The position numbers were made by a program, and so were the translations under genes. Below the pieces are notes generated by a model. That model made no database searches and was not told where the DNA came from. It saw only the letters and a program-made list of their open reading frames with translations. From Streptomyces microflavus (GTDB lineage: Bacteria > Actinomycetota > Actinomycetes > Streptomycetales > Streptomycetaceae), in the NCBI RefSeq assembly GCF_014650075.1, contig NZ_BMUG01000002.1, positions 798,359 to 862,358 of the forward strand: DNA of 64,000 nt. Direction: 5' to 3'. This document shows positions 43,730-52,242 of the stretch, piece by piece (the first letter of the stretch is position 1; each line of letters starts with the position of its first letter).

Positions 43730-44773
43730 GTGGCGTCCAACAAGCCTGCCCCTGAGGCCCCGTCACCCTTCACTGCCGACGGTATCGGTGGCCCGGAGCG
43801 GACCTGGGAGGAGTGGAACCCCACCGCGGAGTCCATCCGTCCCGTCCGCGGCAAGCACCGCGTGGCCAAGCAGCGAGGCCTCGCCCGCAGCTCCACCGTC
43901 CTCGGGGTCGGCGTCATAGCGGCCGTCGGTGCGGGTGGCATGGCCACCGCCCAGAGCAAGCCGCCGGTCTCCATATCTCTTCCCGATTCCATCGCGGACA
44001 ACCTCCCCGACGCCAAGTCCCTCCCCGGCGTCGGCGCTTTCATGTCCGAGGACGCCGAGGCCGCACCGCTCACCGCCGCACCGATCACCTCCGCGGGCAT
44101 CACGTCCGCCGAGGCCGAGCAGGGCACCACCGACGCGGGCGAGGCCCTGCGCGCCCGGATCCTCCAGCAGGCCGAGCAGCAGCAGGCCAGCGCCGACGCC
44201 GAGGCCAAGGCGGCCGAGGAGAAGGCCGCGGCCGAGAAGGCCGCCGACGAGGCGAAGAAGCAGCAGGACGAGGCCGAGGCGAAGGCCAAGGCCAAGATCG
44301 CCGCCGAGAAGAAGGCGGCGAAGGAAGCGGCGGAGAAGAAGGCCGAGGAGGAGCGCCTCGCCAAGCTCCGTGCCAGCTTCACTCTGCCCACCTCCTCGTA
44401 CACGATCACCTCGACCTACGGTCAGTCCGGCGCCATGTGGTCCTCCGGCCAGCACACCGGTCTGGACTTCGCCGGGGCGGCCGGTTCGCCGCTCAAGGCC
44501 GTGCACAGCGGCACGATCACGTCGGCCGGCTGGTCCGGTTCCTACGGCTACCGCACGGTCCTCCAGCTCGACGACGGCACGGAGGTCTGGTACGCCCACC
44601 AGTCCTCGATCGACGTCTCGGTCGGCCAGAAGGTCAGCACCGGCGAGACCATCGGCCGCATGGGCGCGACCGGCAACGTCACCGGTGTCCACCTCCACCT
44701 GGAGGTCCACACCGCGGGCGGGTCGGCCCTGAACCCGATGGCCTGGCTGAACAGCAAGGGCCTGAACGTCTGA
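43730..44773 (+). CDS. Secreted M23 (LytM) peptidoglycan endopeptidase under c-di-AMP control
   Basis: 347 aa. An unusually long N-terminus of about 55 residues precedes the hydrophobic segment 'SSTVLGVGVIAAVGAGGMAT' (about 54-73). A spacer is followed by an Ala/Lys/Glu coiled coil (about 140-215, 'EEKAAAEKAADEAKKQQDEA' type). The C-terminal peptidase domain (about 225-340) is complete: 'HTGLDFAGAAGSPLKAV' (His/Asp ligands), 'VWYAHQSS' and 'GVHLHLEVHTAG'. GTG start with AGGAAAGGAG. The riboswitch directly upstream links wall hydrolysis to c-di-AMP, that is osmotic or developmental state. A terminator follows 44 bp after the stop. Confidence 0.95.
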   Translation: MASNKPAPEAPSPFTADGIGGPERTWEEWNPTAESIRPVRGKHRVAKQRGLARSSTVLGVGVIAAVGAGGMATAQSKPPVSISLPDSIADNLPDAKSLPGVGAFMSEDAEAAPLTAAPITSAGITSAEAEQGTTDAGEALRARILQQAEQQQASADAEAKAAEEKAAAEKAADEAKKQQDEAEAKAKAKIAAEKKAAKEAAEKKAEEERLAKLRASFTLPTSSYTITSTYGQSGAMWSSGQHTGLDFAGAAGSPLKAVHSGTITSAGWSGSYGYRTVLQLDDGTEVWYAHQSSIDVSVGQKVSTGETIGRMGATGNVTGVHLHLEVHTAGGSALNPMAWLNSKGLNV

Positions 44774-44816
44774 CCCCCCGCGTCCCCCCGGGCGCACGCA
44801 CCACCCCCGGAACCCC

Positions 44817-44854
44817 GGCAGCCCTGACGCTCACCCCCCGACGTCAGGGCTGCC
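44817..44854. terminator. Terminator of the M23 peptidase gene
   Basis: 13-bp perfect stem GGCAGCCCTGACG with 12-nt loop. Confidence 0.85.
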
Positions 44855-44940
44855 GGTCCGTCCGGCGGCGGGGGAGACAGGGCCTGGCGTACGTGGAGGC
44901 CGTGGAATACCCGGCGCCGCCGGTGCCGTTGAACACCCAC

Positions 44941-45885
44941 ATGACTTCTCTGCGCACCCTCGGCAACTCCGACCTCCAGGTCTTCCCCCTCTCCCTCGGC
45001 GGCAACGTCTTCGGCTGGACGGCCGACGAGGACCAGTCGTTCGCCGTCCTGGACGCGTACGCCGCGGCAGGCGGCAACTTCATCGACACCGCCGACGCCT
45101 ACACCGCCTGGATCGAGGGCAACCAGGGCGGCGAGTCGGAGACCGTCATCGGCAAGTGGCTCGCCTCGCGCGGTAACCGCTCCGACATCGTGGTGGCCAC
45201 CAAGGTCGGCGCCCACCCCGACTACAAGGGGCTCTCCGCCGCCACCATCAAGGGTGCGGCCGAGCAGTCGCTGCGCCGGCTCGGCACCGACCACATCGAC
45301 CTGTACTACACGCACTTCGACGACGAGACCGTCCCGGTCGAGGAGATCATCACCGCCCTCGACCAGCTGGTGAAGGACGGCAAGGTGCGCCACATCGCCG
45401 CCTCCAACATCAGCCCCGAGCGCCTCCAGGCCTCCCTGGACTTCTCCGAACGCGAGGGCCTGGCCCGGTACATCGCGCTCCAGCCGCACTACAACCTGGT
45501 CTCCCGCGCCACCTACGAGGGCCCGCTCCAGGAGACCGCCGCCCGCGCCGGCCTCGCCGCCGTCCCGTACTTCGCGCTGGCCTCCGGCTTCCTCACCGGC
45601 AAGTACCGCCCCGGCGCGAACGTGGAGAGCGCCCGCTCCGCGAAGGCGGGCGAGCACCTGGAGTCGGAGCGCGGCCGCAAGGTGCTCGCCGCCCTCGACA
45701 AGGTCGCCACGGAACGGGACGCCGAGATCGCCACGGTCGCCCTCGCCTGGCTCGCCGCCCGCCCGACGGTCGCGGCCCCGATCGCCTCCGCCCGCACCGT
45801 CGAACAGCTCCCCGCGCTCCTGGCCGTGGCGGACCTGGAGCTGACGGAGGCGGAGCTGGCGGTGCTCACGGAGGCGTCGGCCTGA
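44941..45885 (+). CDS. Aldo/keto reductase
   Basis: 314 aa, NADPH-dependent TIM-barrel reductase of the YajO/voltage-gated-beta-like group. Catalytic tetrad: Asp in 'GGNFIDTADAYTAWIEGN', Tyr in DAYTA, Lys in 'VVATKVGAH' and His in 'DLYYTHFDDETVPVEE'. The cofactor region includes 'PYFALASGFLTGKYRPG' and 'PIASARTVEQLPALL'. The ATG at 44941 is preceded by no convincing SD; an in-frame GTG upstream is possible. It is convergent with the PrsW gene (20 bp between stops). Substrate not predictable. Confidence 0.93.
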   Translation: MTSLRTLGNSDLQVFPLSLGGNVFGWTADEDQSFAVLDAYAAAGGNFIDTADAYTAWIEGNQGGESETVIGKWLASRGNRSDIVVATKVGAHPDYKGLSAATIKGAAEQSLRRLGTDHIDLYYTHFDDETVPVEEIITALDQLVKDGKVRHIAASNISPERLQASLDFSEREGLARYIALQPHYNLVSRATYEGPLQETAARAGLAAVPYFALASGFLTGKYRPGANVESARSAKAGEHLESERGRKVLAALDKVATERDAEIATVALAWLAARPTVAAPIASARTVEQLPALLAVADLELTEAELAVLTEASA

Positions 45886-45905
45886 GCCGGCCCGCCTGAA
45901 CCGCC

Positions 45906-47405
45906 CTACGGGGGAGGCGGGGCCGGGTAGCCGTACCCGGGTCCTTGGCCCTGGCTCTGCCCGTAACCCTGGCCCTGCCCGTATCCGTATCCGTATTCCT
46001 GGCCGTACCCGTACCCGTACCCGTACCCCTGTCCCTGTCCCTGTCCCTGGCCGGTTCCGTACGGCATCGGTGGGCGGGGGTACGCGTGGGGGCGCGGGCC
46101 GCTGCCGGTGATGCGGGCCGCGTGGGTGAGGGCGGGGCCCGCGATGGGGCGGCGCTGCCAGAGGTGGTGCAGCAGCTCCCGTTCCCGCTCGGCGAAGTCC
46201 GGGCCCACCGCGTCGTGACGGGCGAGGCGGCGCAGCCCGGCCAGGGAGGTCGCGAACGACTCGTACTCGGCGACCGCGCGGGCCGCCGCCCGGCCCCGGG
46301 ACCGGTCCTGCCGCCCGTGCCGGTGGCGGGCCAGGTCGCGGGCCATGCCCCGGGTCCGCATCGAGGCGAGCGCCAGGGGCTCGGCCGGGCCCAGCCAGCC
46401 TGCCGTGGCGTACGCGGGCAGTTCGGCGGCGAGCGTCCGCAGCTCACGCCGGCGCCACCAGACCGCCAGCCAGGTCAGCAGCGCGAACGCCGGGACCATC
46501 ACCATCCCGTACACCGCGTAGAAGCCGTACGGGCCGAAGGCCGACGAGCCGTTCCACAGGGCGTGCAGGCCCATCGCGAGGAGCAGGCCGAGCAGCGGCA
46601 GGGCGATCCGGCGGACCCGGTGGTGGCGGCCGCTGATGGCCGCGAAGCCGAAGCCGAGGCCGGTGAGGACCGTGAACAGCGGATGCGCGAACGGTGACAT
46701 CACGATCCGTACGAAGAACGTCCCGGCGGTCACCGAGGCGAACCCGGAACTGCCCATCATCTGGTCCTCGCCGAAGGCGTTGCCCAGATAGAGGATGTTC
46801 TCGGTGAAGGCGAAGCCCGTGGCGGTGAAGCCGGCGACCACGATGCCGTCGACCACGCCCCGGAACTCCCGTCTCCGGAAGATGAAGATCAGCAGTACGG
46901 AGACGGCCTTGGCGCTCTCCTCCACGACCGGGGCGATCACCGTGGCGCCCAGGGTGTCGGCGCTCGACGGGTCGGCGGTGGCAGTGGCTATCCAGCGCAT
47001 GGCGAACGAGTTGGCGATGATCGCGACGAGCGCGGCGGCGCACGCGCCCCAGGCGAAGGAGAAGATCAGGTTCCGCCAGGGGCCCGGCTCGACCCGGTCG
47101 AGCCAGCGGAAGGCGGACAGCAGGAGCGGCACCGGAAGCACCGCCAGGCCCAGGCCGACCAGGAACCCCTCCGGGCCCGTCTGCTCGCGGACGAGGGCGA
47201 GGATCACCAGCCCGCACAGCGCGAGCGCCACGGTCACGGCCCCGACGCGGAACGCCTTGCTGCGCCACACCATGCCGACGCGGCGCGGCCGGTACCTCCA
47301 CCGGCCGCGCTCCGGCACGGCGCCCAGCACCTCGTCGAGCCGCTGCTCGTGGAGGACCGGGACCGCCGGCTGCCGCTGCTGGTACTGCACGGAACCGTCG
47401 GACAC
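45906..47405 (-). CDS. PrsW-family intramembrane metalloprotease with Gly/Gln/Tyr tail
   Basis: 499 aa. Eight or nine membrane segments lie between about 50 and 330. All three PrsW motifs are present: EExxK as 'VVEESAKAVSVLL' (about 160-172), 'FAFTENILYLGNAFGE' (about 198-213) and the histidine motifs 'SPFAHPLFTVLTG' and 'GLHALWNGSSAFG'. PrsW enzymes cleave anti-sigma factors within the membrane; in this window an ECF factor fused to its own anti-sigma lies 7 kb away. The C-terminal about 60 residues are GQGQGYGYGYG repeats with no known role. GTG start. Confidence 0.9.
   Translation of the reverse strand: MSDGSVQYQQRQPAVPVLHEQRLDEVLGAVPERGRWRYRPRRVGMVWRSKAFRVGAVTVALALCGLVILALVREQTGPEGFLVGLGLAVLPVPLLLSAFRWLDRVEPGPWRNLIFSFAWGACAAALVAIIANSFAMRWIATATADPSSADTLGATVIAPVVEESAKAVSVLLIFIFRRREFRGVVDGIVVAGFTATGFAFTENILYLGNAFGEDQMMGSSGFASVTAGTFFVRIVMSPFAHPLFTVLTGLGFGFAAISGRHHRVRRIALPLLGLLLAMGLHALWNGSSAFGPYGFYAVYGMVMVPAFALLTWLAVWWRRRELRTLAAELPAYATAGWLGPAEPLALASMRTRGMARDLARHRHGRQDRSRGRAAARAVAEYESFATSLAGLRRLARHDAVGPDFAERERELLHHLWQRRPIAGPALTHAARITGSGPRPHAYPRPPMPYGTGQGQGQGQGYGYGYGYGQEYGYGYGQGQGYGQSQGQGPGYGYPAPPPP
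45960..46055 (-). repeat. Hexanucleotide coding repeats in the PrsW tail
   Basis: Plus-strand runs of CGTACC, CGTATC and CTGTCC units encode the GYG and GQG repeats. Runs of identical hexamers suggest slippage-prone length. Confidence 0.88.
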
Positions 47406-47517
47406 CCCTTGACCCTAACGAGGAGCACTGACACCCGGCGACGGTGCATCCGGCCAGGATGTGGCGCCTCCGGGCGGTGTCTCGGGGGCAGGCGGTGCGT
47501 CAGACGCGGGCTGTGTG

Positions 47518-48423
47518 TCAGACGCGGGCGAACAGCAGGTCGTGGACGACGTGGCCCTTGTCCAGGCCCTGGCCCTCGAAGCGGGTGAGCGGCCGGAACG
47601 CCGGACGCGGCGCGTATCCGCCGTCCGCCGCCGTGTTCTCGAAGCGGGGGTGCGCGGTCAGCACCTCCAGCATCTGCTCCGCGTACGGCTCCCAGTCCGT
47701 CGCGCAGTGGATGACCGCGCCGGGCTTGAGCACCGGGGCCACCAGGTCCAGGAACTCGGGCTGGATCAGCCGCCGCTTGTGGTGCCGGGCCTTGGGCCAC
47801 GGGTCGGGGAAGTAGACGCGCAGGCCGTCGAGCGAGGCGGGGGCCAGCATCTCGCGGAGCAGGATCACCGCGTCGCCGTTGGCCACCCGTACGTTGGTGG
47901 AGCCCGCCCTGTCCGCGAGGCCCAGCAGGTTGCCCTGGCCGGGGGTGTGGACGTCGACGGCGAGGATGCCGGTGCCCGGGTCGTCGGCCGCCATCTGCGC
48001 GGTGGCCTCGCCCATGCCGAACCCGATCTCCAGGACGACCGGCAGGCCGTCGAACAGGTCGGCCAGGTCCAGGACGCGCTTGCCGTCGATGTCCAGGCCC
48101 CACTTGGGCCACAGCCGCTCCAGGGCGTCCTGCTGGCCGGTGGTGACCCGGCTGCGGCGCGGCTGGAAGCTGCGGATCCGGCGCTCGTGGTGCGAGCCGG
48201 CCGGGTCGGCGGCGGGACCGCCGGGGAAGCGGGGCTCCTGGCGCAGCCGGCGCGCGCGCTCGAAGGAGGCGGCCCGCAGCGCGGCGGCTTCGTCGGCGGC
48301 CGGCCCGGCCGGGGCCGTGGCGTCGGCGGCGGTGGAGCCGGTCGGGGAGCCGGTCACGGTGGCGGCCTCGGCCGCCGCTTCCGGGGCCGGTGCGGTGGTG
48401 GGGTTCAAGGGCTGCTCAGACAC
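47518..48423 (-). CDS. trmB: tRNA (guanine-N7-)-methyltransferase
   Basis: 301 aa; makes m7G46 in tRNA variable loops. A disordered Ala-rich N-terminal extension of about 60 residues precedes 'IRSFQPRRSRVTTGQQDAL'. SAM motif I 'VVLEIGFGMGEATAQMA' (about 129-145), then 'ILAVDVHTPG', 'RVYFPDPWPKARHHKRRLIQ' (catalytic Asp and basic patch, about 204-223) and the C-terminal 'ATDWEPYAEQMLEVL'. GTG start overlaps the end of the oxidase gene by 8 bp. Its stop has a second GTCAGACGCGGG copy 20 bp downstream, a minor duplication. Confidence 0.96.
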   Translation of the reverse strand: MSEQPLNPTTAPAPEAAAEAATVTGSPTGSTAADATAPAGPAADEAAALRAASFERARRLRQEPRFPGGPAADPAGSHHERRIRSFQPRRSRVTTGQQDALERLWPKWGLDIDGKRVLDLADLFDGLPVVLEIGFGMGEATAQMAADDPGTGILAVDVHTPGQGNLLGLADRAGSTNVRVANGDAVILLREMLAPASLDGLRVYFPDPWPKARHHKRRLIQPEFLDLVAPVLKPGAVIHCATDWEPYAEQMLEVLTAHPRFENTAADGGYAPRPAFRPLTRFEGQGLDKGHVVHDLLFARV

Positions 48424-49672
48424 AATGACCCGATTCTACGGCGGGCGGCCTCCACCCCGTCTCCTGAGCCCGGCGCAGCGCACGCCGCGCCACCTCCCGC
48501 CCGATCGGCAGGCACGCCGTCGCGGCGGGCGAGGGAGCGTTGAGCACATGGACGGTGTGCGGGGCCTCGCGGATCAGGAAGTCGTCGACCAGCGTGCCGT
48601 CCTTCAGCACCGCCTGGGCCCGGACCCCGGCGGGCGACGGGCGCAGGTCGTGCTCGGTGACCGCGGGCAGCAGCCGCCGCACGGCCCGGGTGAAGGCGGT
48701 CCTGGAGAGCGAGCGGTGCACCTCGCCCGCCCCGTACCGCCAGTGTCTGCGGGCGATCGTCCAGGTGCCCGGCCAGCTCAGCGTGGACAGCAGTTCGGCG
48801 GGGCGCACCACGGGCCAGCCGTACCCCTCGCGGGCCAGGGCGGGGACCGCGTTCGGCCCGACGTGGACGGAGCCGTCGAAACCCCGGGTCAGGTGGACGC
48901 CGAGGAAGGGGAAGGCCGGGTCCGGCACCGGGTAGACCAGCCCGCGCACCAGCTCGGGGCGGGCCAGCTCGTAGTACTCGCCGCGGAACGGCACGATCCG
49001 CACCCCGGGGTCGTCGCCCGCGAGCCGGGCCACCCGGTCGCAGTGCAGCCCCGCGCAGTTGACCAGGGTCCGGGCGCGGACGACCAGGCCGTCCGCCGTG
49101 CGCACCGCCACGCCCCAGGGGCGCCGGTCTATCGCGGTGACCTCCGCCCCGTACCGCACGACGCCGCCGGCCGCGGCGACCTCCGTCGCGAAGCGGGTGG
49201 CGACGGCGGTGAAGTCGCAGACGCCCGTGGTGGCGACCCGGATCGCCGCGAGACCCCGGACCTCGGGCTCGTACTCCGCGATCTGCGCGGGGCCCAGCTC
49301 CCGCACGGGCAGTCCGTGCTCGCGGCCGCGCTGGACCAGGCCGTGCAGCCGGGGCAGCTCGGAGCGCTCGGTGGCGACGATCAGCTTGCCGGTGGTGGCG
49401 TGGGCGATACCGTGCTCGGCGCAGAAGTCGGCCAGCTCGGCGGAGCCGCGGAGCGCGTACCGCGCCTTGAGCGAACCGGGGCGGTAGTAGATACCGCTGT
49501 GGATCACTCCGCTGTTGCGCCCCGTCTGGTGGCGGGCGGGGCCGTGCTCCTTCTCCAGGACCGTCACCCGGGTGCCCGGAGCGGCCCGCTGCAGCGCATA
49601 CGCGGTCGACAGACCGACGATCCCGCCGCCGATCACCAGCACATCGCAGTCGTACGCCGCGTGCGTCATCAT
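48416..49672 (-). CDS. lhgO: L-2-hydroxyglutarate oxidase (FAD-dependent)
   Basis: 418 aa. Dinucleotide fold 'CDVLVIGGGIVGLSTAYALQ' (about 9-28), 'GPARHQTGRNSGVIHSGIYY' (about 46-65) with the conserved His, 'FRGEYYELARPE' and a C-terminal 'VLNAPSPAATACLPIGREVA', all typical of LhgO/L2HGDH. It oxidises L-2-hydroxyglutarate, a side product of central metabolism, to 2-oxoglutarate. ATG 49672 (ATG 49669 and GTG 49675 are adjacent alternatives) follows GGGAGG by 7 bp. Coupled to trmB by an 8-bp overlap. Confidence 0.92.
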   Translation of the reverse strand: MMTHAAYDCDVLVIGGGIVGLSTAYALQRAAPGTRVTVLEKEHGPARHQTGRNSGVIHSGIYYRPGSLKARYALRGSAELADFCAEHGIAHATTGKLIVATERSELPRLHGLVQRGREHGLPVRELGPAQIAEYEPEVRGLAAIRVATTGVCDFTAVATRFATEVAAAGGVVRYGAEVTAIDRRPWGVAVRTADGLVVRARTLVNCAGLHCDRVARLAGDDPGVRIVPFRGEYYELARPELVRGLVYPVPDPAFPFLGVHLTRGFDGSVHVGPNAVPALAREGYGWPVVRPAELLSTLSWPGTWTIARRHWRYGAGEVHRSLSRTAFTRAVRRLLPAVTEHDLRPSPAGVRAQAVLKDGTLVDDFLIREAPHTVHVLNAPSPAATACLPIGREVARRALRRAQETGWRPPAVESGHCV

Positions 49673-49790
49673 CACGCCACCTCCCACCCCGATAGTGCAC
49701 TGACCCACTGACAACGGGCTCAAACCCGATCCGGGCAGGGCGTGGCGCACACGGTGACCGGCGGGCGCCGAAAAGCACCCGCCGGGCGGC

Positions 49791-51374
49791 TCAGACCTGG
49801 GTCACCAGCAGCGGGCGGGCCCGCTCCCGGAGCTCGGCGACGCGGGGCTCGTCCCCGTACGGTTCGAGCCGGTGGAGCAGGTCGCGCACGTACTCCGTGG
49901 TGCGTGCGGAGGAGATCCGTCCGGCCACCTCCACCGCCCGGGTGCCCGCCGCGCACGCCGCGTCGAGGTTCCCCGACTCCAGCTCGGCGACGGCGGAGAC
50001 GACGAGCCGCAGTCCGTGGCTGCGGACGAACTCGTCGGTCGGCCGGGAGAGCGCCTGTTCGGTGAAGCGCCGCACCTGCCGGGGCGCCTTGAGGTCGCGG
50101 TAGCACTCGGCGGCGTCCGCGGCGAACCGGTCGTAGGAGTAGAAGCCGAGCCAGGACGGGTCGGCGTCACCCGCCCGGGACCGCTCCAGCCAGCTCTCGG
50201 CGCCCTTGAGCGCGGCCCCCGCGGCCGGTGCGTCGCCGGCCTTGGCGTGGGCGCGGGCCTCCACCAGCCGGAAGAAGCTCATGGTGCGGGCGGTGGCCAG
50301 GCCCCGGTTGCGCTCGACGGCGGCCTGGGCCAGGTCGACGCCCTCGTCGGCGAAGCCCCGGTAGGTCGCCTGGAGGGACATCGAGGCGAGGACGTAGCCG
50401 CCGAGGGGTACGTCGGCGGCGGCGCGGGCCAGGCGCAGTGCCTGGATGTAGTAGCGCTGGGCGGCCTCCTGCTGGCCGGTGTCGAACGCCATCCAGCCCG
50501 CGAGCCGGGTCAGCTCGGCCGACGCGCCGAACAGCGCCCGGCCCACCTCGTCGGTGTACGAGCCGAGGAGCAGGGGTGCCGCGTCGACGCGTAAGCACTC
50601 GGGGACCATGGAGGAACGCCAGTCGCCGCCGCCGTACTTGGAGTCCCAGCGCCGGGCGTCCTGGGCCGCCTCGCGCAGCTTCATCACATCGCTGTGCCCC
50701 ACCCGCAGCGGCGAGGCGTCCGCGACGGACTCCGGACCGGGCTGTACGGGAACGGAGCCGCCCGCCGCACCGTGAGGTGTGTGCAGGATGTGTGCGCCGC
50801 GGCCGTCCGCCGCGCCCTGCGGTCCGCGCGGACCGGGCGCGCCGGGACCGTCCTGGCCGCCTCCACGGGCGCCGAGGACCGCCGCCTGTGCCGCCGTCGG
50901 GTCGCGGGCGACCGACGGATCGGCGGGGGTTATCAGCCAGCGGGACGCGGGGGTCGCATAGGCGCTCACCGCGAACGAACCGGCCAGCGATTGCCAGATC
51001 CCGCCGCCGCCCCTGCGCCCGGCCAGATCCAGCCGGTACAGCTCGGTCGCCGACCTGACCGCCTCGCCCACATCGCGGGGGAAGGCGAGGCCGACCTCCG
51101 GCGCGGGGTCCGCGTCGGCGAGACCGATCTCGTGCAGCGGGACCGGCCGGCCGAGCTTGGCCCCGATCGCCGCCGCGATCAGATGGGGTGCCGCACCCTG
51201 CGGCACCATCCCCTTGGCGACCCAACGGGCCACCGAGGTCTTGTCGTAGCGAAGTGTCAGACCGCGCTGTGCTCCGAGGTCGTTGACCCGCCGGGCGAGC
51301 CCGGCGTTACTGATTCCCGCGAGGGCGAGAACCGTGCCGAGCTTCTCGTTCGGCCCGCGTTGCTCCCTGGACAT
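49791..51374 (-). CDS. NsdA-like regulator with N-terminal HTH-like region and TPR array
   Basis: 527 aa. The N-terminal 75 residues read as an XRE-like DNA-binding unit ('[20 protein letters not shown] ... [19 protein letters not shown]'). A disordered Gly/Pro-rich stretch (about 165-220) follows, then a C-terminal half of repeated helical pairs ('[20 protein letters not shown]', '[20 protein letters not shown]') that fit TPRs. In Streptomyces this family includes NsdA and a sporulation-associated paralogue that restrain differentiation and antibiotic synthesis. Start ATG 51374 with GAGGGG 6-8 bp upstream. It is divergent from the asparagine-synthetase-like gene over 868 bp. Confidence 0.82.
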   Translation of the reverse strand: MSREQRGPNEKLGTVLALAGISNAGLARRVNDLGAQRGLTLRYDKTSVARWVAKGMVPQGAAPHLIAAAIGAKLGRPVPLHEIGLADADPAPEVGLAFPRDVGEAVRSATELYRLDLAGRRGGGGIWQSLAGSFAVSAYATPASRWLITPADPSVARDPTAAQAAVLGARGGGQDGPGAPGPRGPQGAADGRGAHILHTPHGAAGGSVPVQPGPESVADASPLRVGHSDVMKLREAAQDARRWDSKYGGGDWRSSMVPECLRVDAAPLLLGSYTDEVGRALFGASAELTRLAGWMAFDTGQQEAAQRYYIQALRLARAAADVPLGGYVLASMSLQATYRGFADEGVDLAQAAVERNRGLATARTMSFFRLVEARAHAKAGDAPAAGAALKGAESWLERSRAGDADPSWLGFYSYDRFAADAAECYRDLKAPRQVRRFTEQALSRPTDEFVRSHGLRLVVSAVAELESGNLDAACAAGTRAVEVAGRISSARTTEYVRDLLHRLEPYGDEPRVAELRERARPLLVTQV

Positions 51375-51904
51375 GCGCCACCCCTCGACACACAGACAGC
51401 CGCCGCGACACCGAGGACGGCGCGCGGCATTCGTACCGATGCTCCCCAGGTTCGAACCCTCGTACTCCGCCTGCACACGCATGTGGCCGAGCCCCGAGGA
51501 ATATGCCCCCCTGTTGAGAACACCAGTAAACACAGCGTAGTTCTCCCCATCCCTACCGTTAAGGGGCGGACGTCCGTATGGCGGGATTGTTGTCCGTGCG
51601 GGCGGCACGGTCCGCGCTCCGGGGGTGCGCGGGCCGGGGTGGGGCGTGCTCCTGGTGTGTGGCCGTGCGCCCGGCCGTGCGCTCTGGCCCGGCCCGTACG
51701 GGAGCGGCTTGGCTGGGTACCGCGTGGGTCGGCTCACTGCACTGGACTCAGTGGGCTGGGGGATACCGCCGCTCCATTCCCCGCGGGCGGCGGACCGGTC
51801 CGGGAGGTGAGGCCCACCTCCCGGACTGTGCGTGGAAGGGTCCGCCGCGGGGGCGCGGACGGGTATGCGTGGGCGGCGGAGCCTCGTAAGAATGGCCGAA
51901 TATC

Positions 51905-51922
51905 GACTGTCCGGTGACAGTC
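51905..51922. promoter_or_regulatory. GACTGTC-CGGT-GACAGTC inverted repeat
   Basis: Perfect 7-bp arms with 4-bp spacer inside the divergent region; a plausible dimeric operator. Confidence 0.45.
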
Positions 51923-52217
51923 TGGCCAACGGTCCGACTATGGCCGGATTTCATGCGCTCTTCCGGGGCGGTGGCGTCTCTTCCGCTTCCCCGGCCGGCG
52001 TGGGCCGGTGGGGGCCGGGAAGCCCGCGGTGGCGCCCTAACTCGCGGAATCGGTACTTCCGTTGTCGGCGATGCGGTGAAGGCGGCGGCCGGAACGGTGC
52101 CCGGCCTTTGCCAGGGGCGCATGCTCTTCCGGCGTGCGCTGCCCGTACCCCCTCTCCTGCGGCCCTGTCGTGGCAGCATGTCCCGCAGCGGCGATACGAC
52201 TCGGTACAGTGCGCCGC

Positions 52218-52226
52218 TTGTCCACA
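52218..52226 (+). promoter_or_regulatory. Consensus Streptomyces DnaA box (TTGTCCACA)
   Basis: Perfect TTGTCCACA between the candidate -10 (52205) and the GTGGAGG ribosome-binding site of the synthetase-like gene. It is part of a TCCACAG-C-CTGTGGA palindrome that covers the SD. It is single, so not an origin. Confidence 0.55.
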
Positions 52227-52242
52227 GCCTGTGGAGGCGGCG

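Larger units (their letters stand above)
51375..52242. promoter_or_regulatory. 868-bp divergent intergenic region (NsdA-like / asparagine-synthetase-like)
   Basis: No ORF with convincing codon bias. On the left, the AT-rich tract TTGAGAACACCAGTAAACAC (51512-51531) is a likely promoter zone for the NsdA-like gene. Near 51905 there is a perfect inverted repeat. At the right end TACAGT (52205-52210) and a DnaA box (52218-52226) precede the synthetase-like gene. The rest is GC-rich and featureless. Confidence 0.4.

Noticed and set aside
51578..51889. 103-aa ORF in the divergent region
   Set aside because: No SD, codon positions not biased, no recognisable features.
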